DNA of 64,000 nt, from assembly GCA_024734495.1 (NCBI GenBank), contig JALMQS010000030.1, positions 36,325,493-36,389,492 on the forward strand, in the 5' to 3' direction. Shown one piece after another: positions 43,126-54,699 of the stretch; position 1 is the first letter of the stretch, and every line of letters starts with the position of its first letter. A model generated the notes under the pieces. It was not told the DNA's origin and did not search any database. It saw only the letters and a program-made list of their open reading frames with translations. Both the position numbers and the translations under genes were made by a program. The DNA is from Forficula auricularia (lineage: Eukaryota; Arthropoda; Insecta; Dermaptera; Forficulidae).

Positions 43126-43724
43126 CTTATTTTTAATAAAATAAAAATCTTTTGGATTTTTATTTTTCAACTTTGAAAGAGTAATTTTCAAAATACATGT
43201 ATATTACATATAACATTCCCATTGAAATTGTAAATATTTGTACAAAACATATTTCAGATTGTCAGATGTTTTCACATTAATATGTGAGTTGCTTAAAATT
43301 TTGAACTAGCTGCAATTCAGTTTAAATTTCTGGCCAATCATTCTCTGCTTAAAGAGGGATATCAAAGCTGCCTTCCTGGGGTACGTTACTCGACGTTTTG
43401 ACATTGTGGTGAGCTATGTGTCTGTGAGACTGATGATGGCACATCGCTGTCGAAACGTCTCTCAATGACAATAAAGTATATTTAAAAAAAAAATGATATT
43501 ATCAAGTATAATTGATTATCCCCACCTGTATCATAGAGAAATTTACTACTCAAAGTTCTGACTATATAAAATATTTATTTGTTAGGCATTATCAAACAAA
43601 TACACAAAAATAACATTTAATTTTTAGTAAATTATGTAAGAACGAAATGAGTAATTTTTTTAAGGACTTTATAACAAAATAAAAGCTGAATTTAATTTTT
43701 AAAGCTATCCATAGGTCATGTCAG
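43126..43724. other. AT-rich sequence containing a hammerhead tail
   Basis: 43330-43490 carries the hammerhead at 43425-43464 followed by an AT-rich tail with an A-run, like the end of a Penelope-type element. Element boundaries are not visible. Confidence 0.4.
43425..43464 (+). ncRNA. Hammerhead ribozyme motif (complete core)
   Basis: Stem I UGAGA (43425-43429) pairs with UCUCA (43460-43464). Core CUGAUGA (43430-43436), extra U, stem II GGCA/UGUC with loop CAUCGC, GAAA (43452-43455), palindrome ACGU and triplet GUC. The other best motif in the window. Confidence 0.7.
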
Positions 43725-44590
43725 TTTTTACTTTACCATACAGGGTATTGTCAAGTATTGTAATTGTGCATGAAAATAGTGGTTTTTTCCTTATTTTTTT
43801 TCGAAATATCTCCCAAACGGCTGAAACTATTTTGATTAAAAAAATTGAGCGAAACCATGGCATTTCGATCTACAAAAAAACTCTAATAAGTGAACTTCTA
43901 AAAAATTATCAAGTAGCTCTGATCATTTTAATATATCTATTTGCATGTCAAATATACAAACAGATATATTTTATTATTAGAAAGGAGAAATCTTATGAAA
44001 AACTCACTTATCTTATAAATATCGAGACTTGGAGTGGACACCAGGTGAACTCTATTTATACTTTTGAAAAAAATGAAGAAAAGGATAGGAAATACTAGTA
44101 GAAATTTAGAATTTATTTTAATAAAAAAAATTTAGGGGAAATTATCAAGTAGCTCTGATCATTTTAATATATCTATTTGAATGTCAAATATACAAACAGA
44201 TATATTTTATTATTAGAATGGAGAAATCTTATGAAAAACTTTCGAGATAATTTTTGTGGACGAGCTAGCTCAAAAACTAGTATGAATATCGAAACCAAAT
44301 TTCACAAGTAGTTTTGGTCCATTGAGATTAAGAGCTGATAAGATTTTGGTGCATATTGACCCAAAATTAAAGGGGTCGGGGGTTAAAAATTAAAAATCTA
44401 GGCCATTTGACCAAACTCAACCAAATTTTGTATGCATAATCAGTGGGACCCCAGGAGTCTAAAATGCACAAGCTAACCCCCTCCCCTACATGATTATAAA
44501 TAATTTTATCAAATATTAAATATAAGTGAGGGGCCAGATTGTATGGCAATGTCAAGTGGATGGCCACATCAGAACACGTCAGCTTATTTC
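43725..44590 (+). repeat. Family A copy interrupted by a direct-repeat insert
   Basis: Family A 43725-43900 (ATACAGGGTATTG, GCGAAACCATGGCATTTCG) and 44232-44590 (CGAGCTAGCTCAAAAACTAG to the 3' side). The 43901-44231 block is foreign. Confidence 0.8.
43901..44231 (+). mobile_element. Insert with 105-bp direct terminal repeats
   Basis: ATTATCAAGTAGCTCTGATC begins both copies (about 43905-44008 and 44140-44241), which are nearly identical and separated by about 130 bases. This is either a tandem duplication or a TRIM-like mini-retroelement. No TG...CA ends are visible. Confidence 0.55.
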
Positions 44591-45099
44591 TGTTGTTTTT
44601 GGATTTGACTTTTAATTCGCTTTCCCTGAGCATAAAAATATTCTGAGAATATTTTTTTTTTGTGAACGGCCACTATTTCTCTTTTGATGTAATGAGGTTC
44701 TTACTTGTTATAAATGAATTTAATTTCAAATATAAAAAAAAAAAAAAAAAAAATGAAAAAATCCTATATTTCCATATAAGACACTGAGGGCAAGCAATTC
44801 GATAATAAAATGCGATGAGGTAAAAATGCACGCTGTCCTTCTAATTTGTATTCTATTTTCCGAAGGATCATAAAAATGTTTTCCTTTAAAACTGCAAAAC
44901 CTCTGGTGCTTCTAAAGACCACATTTGTAGCATTTTTCCAAAAACAACATATTTTCATCAATTCAGATTTTTTAACTCTAGTCTTATTTATTCACTAAAG
45001 AATAGAAATATTTTTTTTTGAAATATGTATATTTTGAGCTCCTGGATTTATAAAAATGTAGGTAGTTGCTTTTTACTTTCACATTTCTATAAAATGTAG
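44591..45099. other. AT-rich sequence
   Basis: A poly(A) run of about 21 bases at 44734-44754. No gene. Confidence 0.25.
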
Positions 45100-46000
45100 T
45101 AATGTGAAGTTTTGCAATGGCCATAGTCTGGGTCCTGACTCTTTAAGAGCTTGTATCTCAGGGATGAACAAAGTTAATTTCATTTTGTAACTTCTAGGTG
45201 GAAGGAATCGATGCCCTTAATAGTTGAAAATCGAATTTAGGACATAAAACCGGAAGATATGGTCCCGAGAGGCCAAAAAGGGGCCAAAAATCCATTGGTG
45301 TGCGTACTTATGTACCCCATCTGCGTTTCGCAACCATAAATCTCAGATCTACGAAGTTCGAAACTTAAGCTCGATATAGGCTATAAGGAGTATAGCAAGC
45401 CTTTGGTTGAAATCGGAACACCGAAAATGGACATTTACATGAAAGATTTTTCGTTTTTTTTTCTCATAAACGGCTCTAACGATTTTTTTTTAAATTAGTG
45501 TATTTATCAAGTGTTATGAGTTATTAGTTGTGTCAAATTTTTAATACGATTGAAATAAAGGAAATCGGTGTAAGGTAGGAGTGTCGTAAAATAAATATTC
45601 TCGTCTTCGGAAAGTCGCAGGGCCTTAAAACTTAAGCTATCTAGAGGCTACAAGAAGTATAACAAGATTTTGGCTAAAATAGAAAAACCGGAAGTTGATG
45701 TTTACGTAAGTAAGAATGTACCCCCGCCTGCGTTTCGCAACTATAAGTCTCAGAGATACGAAATTCGAAACTTAAGCTTGAAATAGGCTAGGAGTACATC
45801 AAGCTTTTGGTTGAAATCGGAAGACAGGAAGTGGAAATTTACATGAAAGATTTTTCGATTTTTTTTTTGATTTTCTCAAAAACGGCTCTAACGATTTTTT
45901 TAAAAATTACTGTATTTATCAAGTGTCATGAGTTAATAGCTGTGTCAAATTTTTAATCCGATTGAATTAAAGGAAGGGGTTTAAGGTAGGAGTGTCTTTA
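45100..46000 (+). repeat. Interspersed repeat C', longest copy
   Basis: Two or three tandemly related blocks with CTGCGTTTCGCAACCATAA, AACGGCTCTAACGATTTTTT, TATTTATCAAGTGTCATGAG and GGCTACAAGAAGTATAACAA. Same family as 4590-5045. Confidence 0.55.
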
Positions 46001-46486
46001 TAAATAAAATTTATAATTCCAGCAGAGGACACACTCTTTTATTGTCTCCTTCATTATAGTTTTTTTATTAGAACTTGGAATAAGAATAAAAAAAGTTCCT
46101 TTTGAAACTAAATGTTCACTTTTTATGAATCACACCGCTTACTTGACCCCTCAGGAGTATATGTTTCAAATTTCAAATCAAACGGTTAAGACGTTAAATT
46201 TGGAAGTCGGTGAACATGAGATATAGATTCCAAAAAATATTATATTGATTAATAAATTAATAATTATTTTTGTATCAGAAAAAAAATTGATAGCTAGATA
46301 ATTGGGTCTAGTAGATCAATTCATTGGAAATGATATTTAATTGAAAAGTTTTTGTTTTGCCGAGAGTACCAGAGTTCTTGATTGACAAAGAGAAACAAAG
46401 AAGTTGTCCTCTGCTTGATGCAAGTAGACATACACACATATATATATAGAAATTATATATCTGTATATATGTTATTTATTTGTTTG

Positions 46487-46527
46487 AGACTATATTTTCG
46501 AAGACTTGGTCTTCATCATCAGTCTTT
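46487..46527 (-). ncRNA. Hammerhead-like motif
   Basis: Minus strand: CUGAUGA, extra U, stem II GAAGAC/GUCUUC, GAAA, then AUAUAGUC instead of CUAUAGUC, so the palindrome next to the core is broken by one base. Confidence 0.55.
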
Positions 46528-46841
46528 TTTAATTATAAATATTATTTTTCATGGGGTCAATACCGTATGGATATTGAAAATTTTGGATCTTTACTTAGCT
46601 GGGAGCCAGTTAAAATTAAAATCAACTTCCAGTTCACATTCATATTTAACCATATGAATCCCTTTTTGTAACAAAGAGCAGACGGATAATGGAAAGGGGG
46701 GGGGGATTTCCTTTTTCCCCTTTCTTTTATCTAAAATTGTTTGTTTTTTGACAGAAAACATTCTAAGTAAATTGCTATTTGATAATCCAATTTTGCTGTT
46801 CAAACAAAGATCTGAATTTTTATTGAATGATTTCAAAATTT

Positions 46842-47112
46842 CTAAGATTCAATTGCCCTTATTAATTTTGAGTTTCTTTCTGTTTTTATTAATCTAAATC
46901 CTGTGCCTTCCGGAAAAGAGTGATTGTTTGAATTTAAATGTTCAGCTAAATAATTCTCTTTTTTAGGATTTCTAAAATCTCTGAAGTGTTCACTTAATAT
47001 AATTTTTAGATTCTTTTGTCTTTTACCTACATAGATCGCGTCACAATCTTTGCATTTCAAACTATAAACTCCTTCTTTTTCTAAAGTATATTGGGCAATT
47101 TGTCCTTTTTAT
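46842..47112 (-). pseudogene. Penelope-like GIY-YIG endonuclease domain
   Basis: The minus-strand frame is open from after a TAA near 47115 to a stop at 46842. It begins GQIAQYTLEKEGVYSLKCKD with no ATG. GVYSLKC is the GIY motif, CDAIYVGKR the YIG motif, and a CKDC cysteine pair sits between them, followed by LSEHFRDFRNPKKENYLAEH and NSNNHSF, which carry the conserved histidines. The domain is shorter than that at 18821-19372 and stops early at RAIES. Upstream sequence to 47350 is broken by stops. It belongs to the insertion at 46338-47471 and represents a second Penelope family distinct from element 1. Confidence 0.8.
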
Positions 47113-47483
47113 TTCCCTAGACTAATTGATGTTTTGAATCCTAATTTTTTTCATTTTCTGTTTTAATTTTTCCGAAATTTGTCCATAATATGTGAGAACT
47201 ATCTTAGAGTTTTCTTTTTCACTCTTTTGTGAATATATTGATTCAAGAGTTGATTTTTAAATTTTTTATATAACAGCTGGTCTATGAGGCTTTTTTCGTA
47301 CCCATTTTTTACTGCGATTTCTTTAATTATCTCTAATTCTTGTGAATATGCTTTTTTCTGAAACTATAGTTTCAAACAAATAAATAAAATATATACAGAT
47401 ATATAATTTCGATATATATGTGTGTATGTTTATTTGCATCAAGCAGAGGACAACCTTTTAGTTTCTCTTTGGGAAATGATATT

Positions 47484-48056
47484 GTTTATTTTCTGACTAA
47501 TGAATTTCTCATGGTGGCTAATAGTGTTGATGATGTTCCCTACCCTAATTCATCTTGATTCAATTTATCGTTATTGGTTTGGGTTGTATAACAGATCTTG
47601 TTAGGATGTTTCATAATCCAAATACATTAATTTACCTGGGAGCGGGAGTCGAATATCGAGGCTTTTTGTTCGTATTATTGGTACACGTCCATTCCATTGG
47701 CTTGTATCTAATTTAGTAGAATTGAGAAGGAAGAGTTATAGACGTGGTGCAGAAGGGTCCGTCTTCTGTCCGGGGTGTAGTCTGATTGTAGCCTGTAGCA
47801 TGTTGCTACATTTGCTTACAATGCTTGGGCCGTGTGTCGGACAGCGGGACGTCTGCAGAGGGTCTGCAGACCTTCAGCTCGTCACTGATAAATAAGCATA
47901 TGTCACAATAAGTGACTATTTCATTCTGGCAGCTGGCATTCGAAACCAAAATGATTTTAATTAATTACCGATGGCCGAAAAAATAGACATTTTATTTTGT
48001 ACTCTGATTTCCATTCGAAGATCGTCCAATGGACCTATAAATATGTCACGAGAGGA
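47484..48056. other. Probably unique sequence
   Basis: Balanced composition at 47640-47900, with the word CTGCAGAGGGTCTGCAG as a local inverted repeat at about 47851-47867. No gene recognised. Confidence 0.3.
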
Positions 48057-48494
48057 GGTAAAATAATTTTTATGAAAAAAAATCCGACTTTCAAAAAAAC
48101 TAAATTCAACAAATAAAATAATAAGAAATCAAAATTATAAAATGCACTAAAAGGTATAAAATAATTATCTAATTTAGTTACAACTAAACGACGAAATATT
48201 CACATAAAATCACTTTTTGAAGTCGGTGCCAAAAATATACATTTTATGAATCGCACTCGACGGATCTTTCTTAGTACGTTTGGCGGGTACGCTCGCTCAT
48301 ATAGTTTGTTTAGTACCGACTTCAAAAAGTGATTTCATGTTAATATTAGGTCATTTAGTTGTAACTAAATTAGATAATTATTTTATACCTTTTAGTGAAT
48401 TTTATTTGATTTTTGGGTTCTTATTATTTTATTTGTTGCATTTAGTTTTTTTGAAGTCGGTTTTATTTTTTTTTTTTTATAAAAATTATTTTTA
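48057..48494. mobile_element. Palindromic MITE, family G, copy 1
   Basis: Arms 48057-48230 and 48312-48494 are inverted (TAACTAAATTAGATAATTAT, ACTTTTTGAAGTCGGTGCC) around an 82-base loop. A partial second copy is at 50193-50530. The GAAGTCGGT ends are common in arthropod repeats. Confidence 0.75.
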
Positions 48495-48939
48495 TTTATA
48501 TCTTTTTAGTGATATTATTAATATTGGTTTAATATAATAGCTTCCCATGCATCTCGTAAGAGAAAGCGTCGGACGAATGAATCAGAAAATGATATAATTT
48601 TATTAAACCAATTATTTTACATGAATTAATGTATACATTGTTTTTGAGCTTCGACTCCGGAGATTACTTCTCCACCATCGACTGTCCTTGATCATCTTTT
48701 TAGTCCTTGTTTTTAATAAGAGGAAAAAACTAATTAAATAAAAAACATCTTTTCCGATAATTATTCAAATTCCATTATCAATCTCTCCCGTGTTCTCCAG
48801 TTCAATCCAGAAAATGATAATAAAATTCAACTCATAAATAGAGAAATTATCTCGAAACGTTAGCGGGTTTTAAATGAATGTTTTAAGTTTTTTTTTATAA
48901 AAGATTTTATTTATTATAATTTCGATTATTTGCTCATAA
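48495..48939. other. AT-rich sequence
   Basis: No gene recognised. Confidence 0.25.
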
Positions 48940-49387
48940 GAATTGGAGATTTACGTTATTTCGTCATTGATCATATCATCAGAACTTGACCATATTAATA
49001 TGGAACCACCTCTAAAGTACCCCTTTCCAATGAAAAAAGAATCATCGAAATCGGTCCACGTGGCAAAAGTTCTCTCTCAAAATACTTAAAAATGAATAAA
49101 TAAATAAATAATTAAGTATCTTGACTATCTTGGAGCTATACTGATCCAAAGGCAGTAAGAATGATAAAAATCGGTTCATAAACAAAGAAGTTATGCCTGA
49201 ACAAACATAACAAAAAAGGTGCAATACCAATGAAATTCATATTTTTACAAATCGGAAACTAGACTGAACCCAATGCAAAAAAATAATCAATATCGGTTCA
49301 CAATTGGCGAAGATATGAAGTAACATAGACACACACACACAAAATCAGTCGAATTGAGAACCTCCTCATTTCTTGAAGTCGATTAAA
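48940..49387 (+). repeat. Retroelement-type 3' region
   Basis: Repeated AAATCGGTTCA phrases, a CA-run (ACACACACACACA at about 49330) and the end TCGAATTGAGAACCTCCTC, CTTGAAGTCGATTAAAAA. This ending is widespread in insect genomes at the 3' end of a TE family whose class I cannot name. Confidence 0.5.
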
Positions 49388-50192
49388 AAACAATGTCACA
49401 TTTTTATTAGACCTTGAATGTTTTTGTTTTTGTTTTTCGGTTCAAAAATCAAAGTCTACTTTTTCTATACACATATAAAGAAATTATTGGATTAAGTAAT
49501 TTATTTGTTAATTTTTAATTTTAATTGAAGCACTGACTATCAACTATTATATTGTTTGTGAAGAAAATTATTCTATTATTACTATTTTAAAAGTTCCTCA
49601 GTGAGAACAATTTTTATTTGTCTAAAACTCTTCTGAACTTGTCTTTGACATGCTTGAACTGGAATCACCTTCTATCCGCTCCCTTTTGGGAAAATCATTC
49701 ATTTTAATTGCCCCTTGAAACTATGCAACAATAATTTTATTTCCTTTCGAGAACCATAATAAACTTTACAAAACAATTTTTTTTTTATTTAGAAGTATTT
49801 AAAATAACTGATAATAATTTAAAAATTTAAAGAGATCCTCTTGAAATTTTGAAGTCGATCTTATACAAAATTAGCGGAACGTGTACCTAATAAAGAAAAT
49901 TTTATAAAATTTAAAGAAAATGTGAAATTTGAGGAAAAATCAATATTTAAGTGAGTTATTAAAAGAAATAAAAGTAAGATTAAAAATAATATTTTAACAA
50001 ATTAATCAAGAAACTAAAAGATACGAGTCATCGCTTTAAATCAAATTATAGCTTTTTTTGTTCCGCTAATTTTGTTCATGAGTATATTTATGAAAATACT
50101 CTAAATGTTTGAAATTTTAGGAATGCGAAACATCCACAGCATCCATAGACCACACGCCACTGATAGATATATTGCTTAGAAAGAACATATAG
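49388..50192. other. AT-rich sequence
   Basis: No gene recognised. Confidence 0.25.
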
Positions 50193-50530
50193 TATAATAA
50201 AATAATTATCTAATTTAGTTACAACTAAACGGCGAAATATTAACATGAAATCACTTTTTGAAGTCGGTGTCAAACAAACTATATAAGCGAGTGTACCAGC
50301 CAAACGTACTAAGTAAGATCCGCCTAGTGCGATTCATAAAATGTACCTATATGTTTGGTATAGACTTCAAAATGTGATTTCATTTAACAATTTTATCGTT
50401 TAGTTGTAACTAAATTAGATAATTATTTTATACCTTTTAGTGCATTTTATTTTATTTTTGAATTCTTATTATTTTATTTCTAGCATTTAAGTCAGTTTTA
50501 TTTTTTTTTATAAAAATTTTATGTTTTTTT
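50193..50530. mobile_element. Palindromic MITE, family G, copy 2 (partial)
   Basis: Shares AATTATCTAATTTAGTTACA, the ACTTTTTGAAGTCGGTGT arm end and the loop word CAAACGTACTAA with copy 1; the left arm is shortened. Confidence 0.7.
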
Positions 50531-51325
50531 TTATAAAAAACAAATTCCATTTAATATGATAAAATAGAAAATGCCAAATAATTATTCTTAGGATGGAATA
50601 ATTAATCCCTTCTGGCTGGCTGGTGGGAGTATCCTATTTGAGAAGTGTGTATAATGAAGGCTAGGGTTTTTTGGGGACATGACCCGGTCCATGTTTATTT
50701 AAAAGCGCTCTCTCTCTCTCTGACGGAAAAATGCATTTTCCAAACTTAGCCGTCGGGCATCGGAAGGCTTTTAAAAATTACCCGTTGGCCCGAGTTCATT
50801 TTCGATTGTGCATCGGAGGAAATTTAATATATTATCGTGGATGAGGGTTCTCTCTCTCCTGACTGTGATTGATGCTGATGTGTGACCCGCGATGTTCCCA
50901 TGTCAGTCAATGACATTTCATTTGAGCAGCTCGAATCCCAGGAACAGGAACACCTCGTCTGCATCCGCATGCAGCTCCACCCTCCACCCTCCACCCTTCA
51001 ACCACCACCCTCCACCCTCACCCATCATCGAAACTTTCCTAGAATATTTTCCATCCAGTTGTTGTGGTATCCGATGAAACATTTATTTCTACTCATTTAT
51101 GATATTTCTAGTCTGTTGTATGTATTTGCAATTTTTGCTCAAAACCCCTCGCTACTCTTGTTCTCTAAATAATACATTCAATTCCGCTTTTGGCACTAGC
51201 TAGCCTTTGGCTCGCTCATCTGCTGAAAAGAAAATAAATAAACTACAATAAATTTTTCGAATACGTTTTATTAATAACACATATAATAATTAATAGAGAT
51301 TGTGGTGTTGGTGCAAGGTGAAACA
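50531..51325. other. Probably unique sequence
   Basis: Includes a TC microsatellite (50709-50720) and a CCACCCTC/CCACCCTT run at 50981-51018. Two overlapping frames at 50882-51172 look chance-made. No gene called. Confidence 0.3.
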
Positions 51326-51815
51326 TCTATATAAATAAAAATGTACTGTTACGCTTAAGTGATACGTTGAAGGATCTCCGAAAGTTCTTCGCCGATTTCT
51401 TTGAAATTTCCACACAACATTTCATTAAAATACACGAGTGTTTTTAATAGATATCACACCTATGGCATGCAAAAAATATTTTTTGGGGGAAACAACGCCA
51501 GCGCCTCTCTGGGGGTAAAAGCAAACAAACAAGATGGCCCATAATAGCTTTTTGGAAATCTTTCAACTGTCAATATTATTTTTGGTTAAGCGAACAATTT
51601 TGACTGTTTTAATACTTTTTCTATAATTATTTGCATTTTCAATTTATTTTCAAAACCATTATTATTTTTTAAATATATTTAAATTTTTGATCAAATCAAT
51701 TTTGACAGGTAAGCAATATATAATCATTCATTATCTATATAAATTTTAACCATAAAACGAGACGCTTCTCACCAGGGGTTAGGTGATGCCGGGCCGAAGG
51801 CACGGGCGTCAGCTA
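51326..51815 (+). mobile_element. Small Helitron (non-autonomous), 490 bp
   Basis: The 5' end TCTATATAAATAAAAATG is a textbook Helitron start. The 3' part has GAGACGCTTCTCACCAGG and the hairpin-rich GCCGGGCCGAAGGCACGGGC followed by GTCAGCTA. The final CTRR is imperfect. No coding. Confidence 0.65.
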
Positions 51816-52370
51816 TCTTTAATAAAGATAAAAGTAAATAAATATTATATCAAATATTCATTTACTATGAGTTAGGATTTCTAGGTCACTTGTTTATTTA
51901 TTCATTTTTTCAACGGCTAAAAACCTCAATTTACAAAATTATAAAATTATACACCAACAATACTCATTACATACATCAACATCATATATTGCATAATTAT
52001 ACACCAGGATTACATTAATTATTCATAAATAAGTGTTAGGTTCTTGAATAAAGCCGCTACCTTATTAATTTTCAAAGAAAATCCCTGAGGGTTAACCAAT
52101 TTTTGTGCTAACTCATTTTAACATTGAGAGAGTCTAAAGACAGTATTTCTTTCAGAATGTCTACTACAAGGCATCTCTGGATAAAATGGCATTATACTTG
52201 TAATAATAATAATAAATCTTTATTAGCTATTTCTGCTATATATCATACAATTAACAAATATATGGATTTTTTTTAAATGAGAAGCCTATCCATTCTTACT
52301 TAAGCAAGGCTAAATGAGCTATATTAAAACTTTCAAATGAATAAATTTTAAAGAATTTAAAAAATTAAAA
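51816..52370. other. AT-rich sequence
   Basis: No gene recognised; short AAT run at about 52200. Confidence 0.25.
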
Positions 52371-52934
52371 AAAGTACCATCTTACTCTAGAGTAAAGTAC
52401 TTTAAAATATAATTTTACTAAAAACTTTATTTAACCTTTTTTGTGGTCCCCAAGGTACTTAATTAGGATATTAAATTTCATCAAAATTGGTTAAGTCATT
52501 TTCAAGATATTTAGAAAAAAACTAAAAAGTACTGAAATAAAGTACTAATGTTTGTGGGCCGATATGTACCAAAAACTAATCAGCGCTTCATTTTGTTAAA
52601 CTAATGGTAGGTTTTCAATTTCATTTCAATCGGTGTAACGGTGTGGAAAAAATCGTGGGCCAAAAAAACGATAACATACATCCATCCATACATACATACA
52701 TACATCCGCACGCACTAAATGAAAAAATCGCACTTTTTGGCCTCTCGACGAGACCCCATGTAATTTTTGGCAAAACCGTCACGTGCTAAAATTCAACCTA
52801 ATTGAATACTACAATTTGTGACTTTAATTTAGTCCATGGGTTCCGTAGTCTTTACCTGAGGACCCTTTGAAGCCACGCTTGCCCCGAGAGCGATTGCAAT
52901 ACTTTACCCATGCTTTGCATTGGATAAAGTAAAA
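52371..52934 (-). mobile_element. Family D repeat, copy 2
   Basis: Inverted near-copy of 25842-26402 over its full length, including the ACTCTAGAGTAAAG end and the terminal hairpin CTTTACCCATGCTTTGCATT. Having both ends in both copies defines the element. Confidence 0.85.
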
Positions 52935-53145
52935 AGATAGGGATAAATAATATATTCTAAAATATAACATGTAATAATAAACATACAAAATTATAATATA
53001 CAATACATTAAAATAAATAAATATACACATAATATATATACACATGTATACATACATACTACAAGGCCAGTACCCAGGGTCTGAACCCCCCCCCCCCCGA
53101 AATATATCTATCTATTTTTTTTTTTTAGATTTAATATAATTTTTT
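52935..53145. repeat. AT microsatellites and poly(C) run
   Basis: TATACA/TATATA-rich tract 52985-53060 and about 13 C at 53086-53098. Confidence 0.6.
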
Positions 53146-53402
53146 TATCTTGACACAGTCTTAAAAATCAAAACAATGAATTATATGGAAAAATGTTTCA
53201 AATAAAAGTTTATTTATATCGAGGCGGAAACTAAACTACCCTATTGTTTGTTTTGACCTAGAACAAGCTTTCAAGGGTAGTTCGGTCTTGGGATAATTTA
53301 TAGCTCAATAATAATGATAATTAGACCTCTATTTTGCTATAGCGTCACCATATTCTACAATAAAAACTGAACAACTTTCATAAGAACTATTTTTTTTGTG
53401 AG
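53146..53402 (+). repeat. Family B fragment
   Basis: TCTTGACACAGTCTTA, GAAACTAAACTACCC and TAGAACAAGCTTTCAAGGG match family B. A 60-base stretch near 53290-53350 is unrelated. Confidence 0.65.
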
Positions 53403-53642
53403 GGTTGTTTGCATAAATGAAACCTCCGTAATCAATATGGGATCTTACCAATGAGTTATAAATAAGTTTCAAAATTTTTGGCTCCGCCCCTCACCATACT
53501 CTTCTGAGATTTTTTTTTTAATTTAATATATATAAAGAGTTCACTTTGCTTTTTTAAACAATTTAAAAACATTTTTAACAGCCTGGGTAATTAGTTTTTT
53601 ATATAAATATTAATTTAAATATTTAAAATAATAAACATTTTT

Positions 53643-53912
53643 GCAACTTTGCCGGTAACAACATGCACTACAGAGAGAACATTATCTACTTTGAGGAGGC
53701 TTAAATGGTATCTAAGGAACTCCTGTGGCCAAGATCGACTTACCGGATTAGCTTTTATGTCTATTCATAGAGACAGTGACATTTCCACCGACAAAGTTTT
53801 AAATATGTTTGCAATAAAAATTGGATTTTGTTTTTTTAAAATTTCCGAGTTTTCGATGTTAGCACATTTGATATATGGTGGAAAATATGATTCAAATAAA
53901 AGAAAGTACTAA
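53643..53912 (+). pseudogene. hAT transposase C-terminal dimerisation domain
   Basis: The frame reads LPVTTCTTERTLSTLRRLKW then YLRNSCGQDRLTGLAFMSIH and RDSDISTDKVLNMF before losing family resemblance. This is the highly conserved C-terminal dimerisation motif of hAT transposases of the zinc-finger-MYM-protein-1-like type (PVTTCxxERSFSxLRRLKxxLRxxxxxxRLxGLAxMxIHRD). No ATG precedes it, and the catalytic part is absent upstream, so it is a terminal exon or relic. The tail of the frame after about 53800 is probably non-coding. Confidence 0.85.
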
Positions 53913-54015
53913 GAAAAAAAAAATTTCGAAATAAAGTGAAAGTGGAGGTAAGAATTGATGTAACTTGGTAATTTGTTATTTAAAGACATGTATACTATTG
54001 TATTATCTTAATTTC

Positions 54016-54060
54016 TAGAGACTGAAGATGGTTTTAGTCAAAAACCGAAACGTTTCTTCC
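54016..54060 (+). ncRNA. Hammerhead ribozyme motif (complete core)
   Basis: Stem I GAGA/UCUU (54018-54021 with 54055-54058), CUGAAGA (54022-54028), extra U, stem II GGUUUU/AAAAACC with loop AGUC, GAAA (54047-54050), palindrome ACGU and triplet GUU. An AT-rich tail follows, as in Penelope ends. Confidence 0.65.
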
Positions 54061-54699
54061 TTTTAAATAAAATAAACAATAAAAATAATAATAATTTATT
54101 TATACACGTAAGGACTAATAACTACCTTTGGGCTAAAAATTACCCTAATCTCATTCCCTTTGGAATAAGTGATTAATAAATGCCATTAAACTACTACTTC
54201 TATATAATAATATAGAAACTACTCGCTAAGACAATAACAGTTAAATACCTCAACATTCGATTCTACTTCTTCTTTTGCTGACGATTTGATAAACGACAAC
54301 AATTCGCCATCCCCGAACAATTCTCAATCTTTACATTTTGGTCGGAAAGGCATATAACAATATCAAAAGAAAATAATTTTATATAAGATTAAAAAAAGAA
54401 AAGAATATTCCATATGATACTTGTCTATTATTTGATTTACTTTTAAATTGAAAAATTCTTGATAAAATCTTGATTTTACACCTTTTACTCAAAAATTTCA
54501 AGTTAAAATTAAAAATAGAATAATTCAATTGGTTTGAAATAAGCGCCACTTTTGCCACGCCATCTGGCTCTTGATTTCTAACGTATACTCATGTTACACA
54601 CTCTTCTTTCGAGTTTCTAGCAGAATACAACATGTTAGTGAGTTTATGAGTGAATGACGAACGAAGAATAGCCAGACATTTCAAATGCAATGAAGAAAA
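54061..54699. other. Upstream region of the zinc-finger exon
   Basis: A pyrimidine-rich CTCTTCTTTCGAGTTTCTAG at 54600-54619 could be a 3' splice site, so 54620-54699 may be 5' UTR spliced to a distant first exon. A minimal uORF (ATG CAA TGA) lies at 54685-54693, in frame and 6 bases before the main ATG. No clear TATA box. Confidence 0.35.

Larger units (their letters stand above)
46338..47471 (-). mobile_element. Penelope-like element 2 with inverted terminal repeats
   Basis: A 1,134-bp insertion flanked by an exact 12-base duplication GGAAATGATATT (46326-46337 and 47472-47483). The left end (46383-46500) and right end (47360-47470) are inverted copies of each other: AGAAACAAAGAAG, TCCTCTGCTTGATGCAAG, GTTTGAGACTAT. 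The interior holds a GIY-YIG domain on the minus strand and its degraded upstream part. The polymerase core is missing or unreadable. Confidence 0.8.

Noticed and set aside
50882..51172. Proline-rich 96-codon frame
   Set aside because: Explained by a CCACCCTC repeat; two overlapping frames are equally open and no start or splice signals support it.
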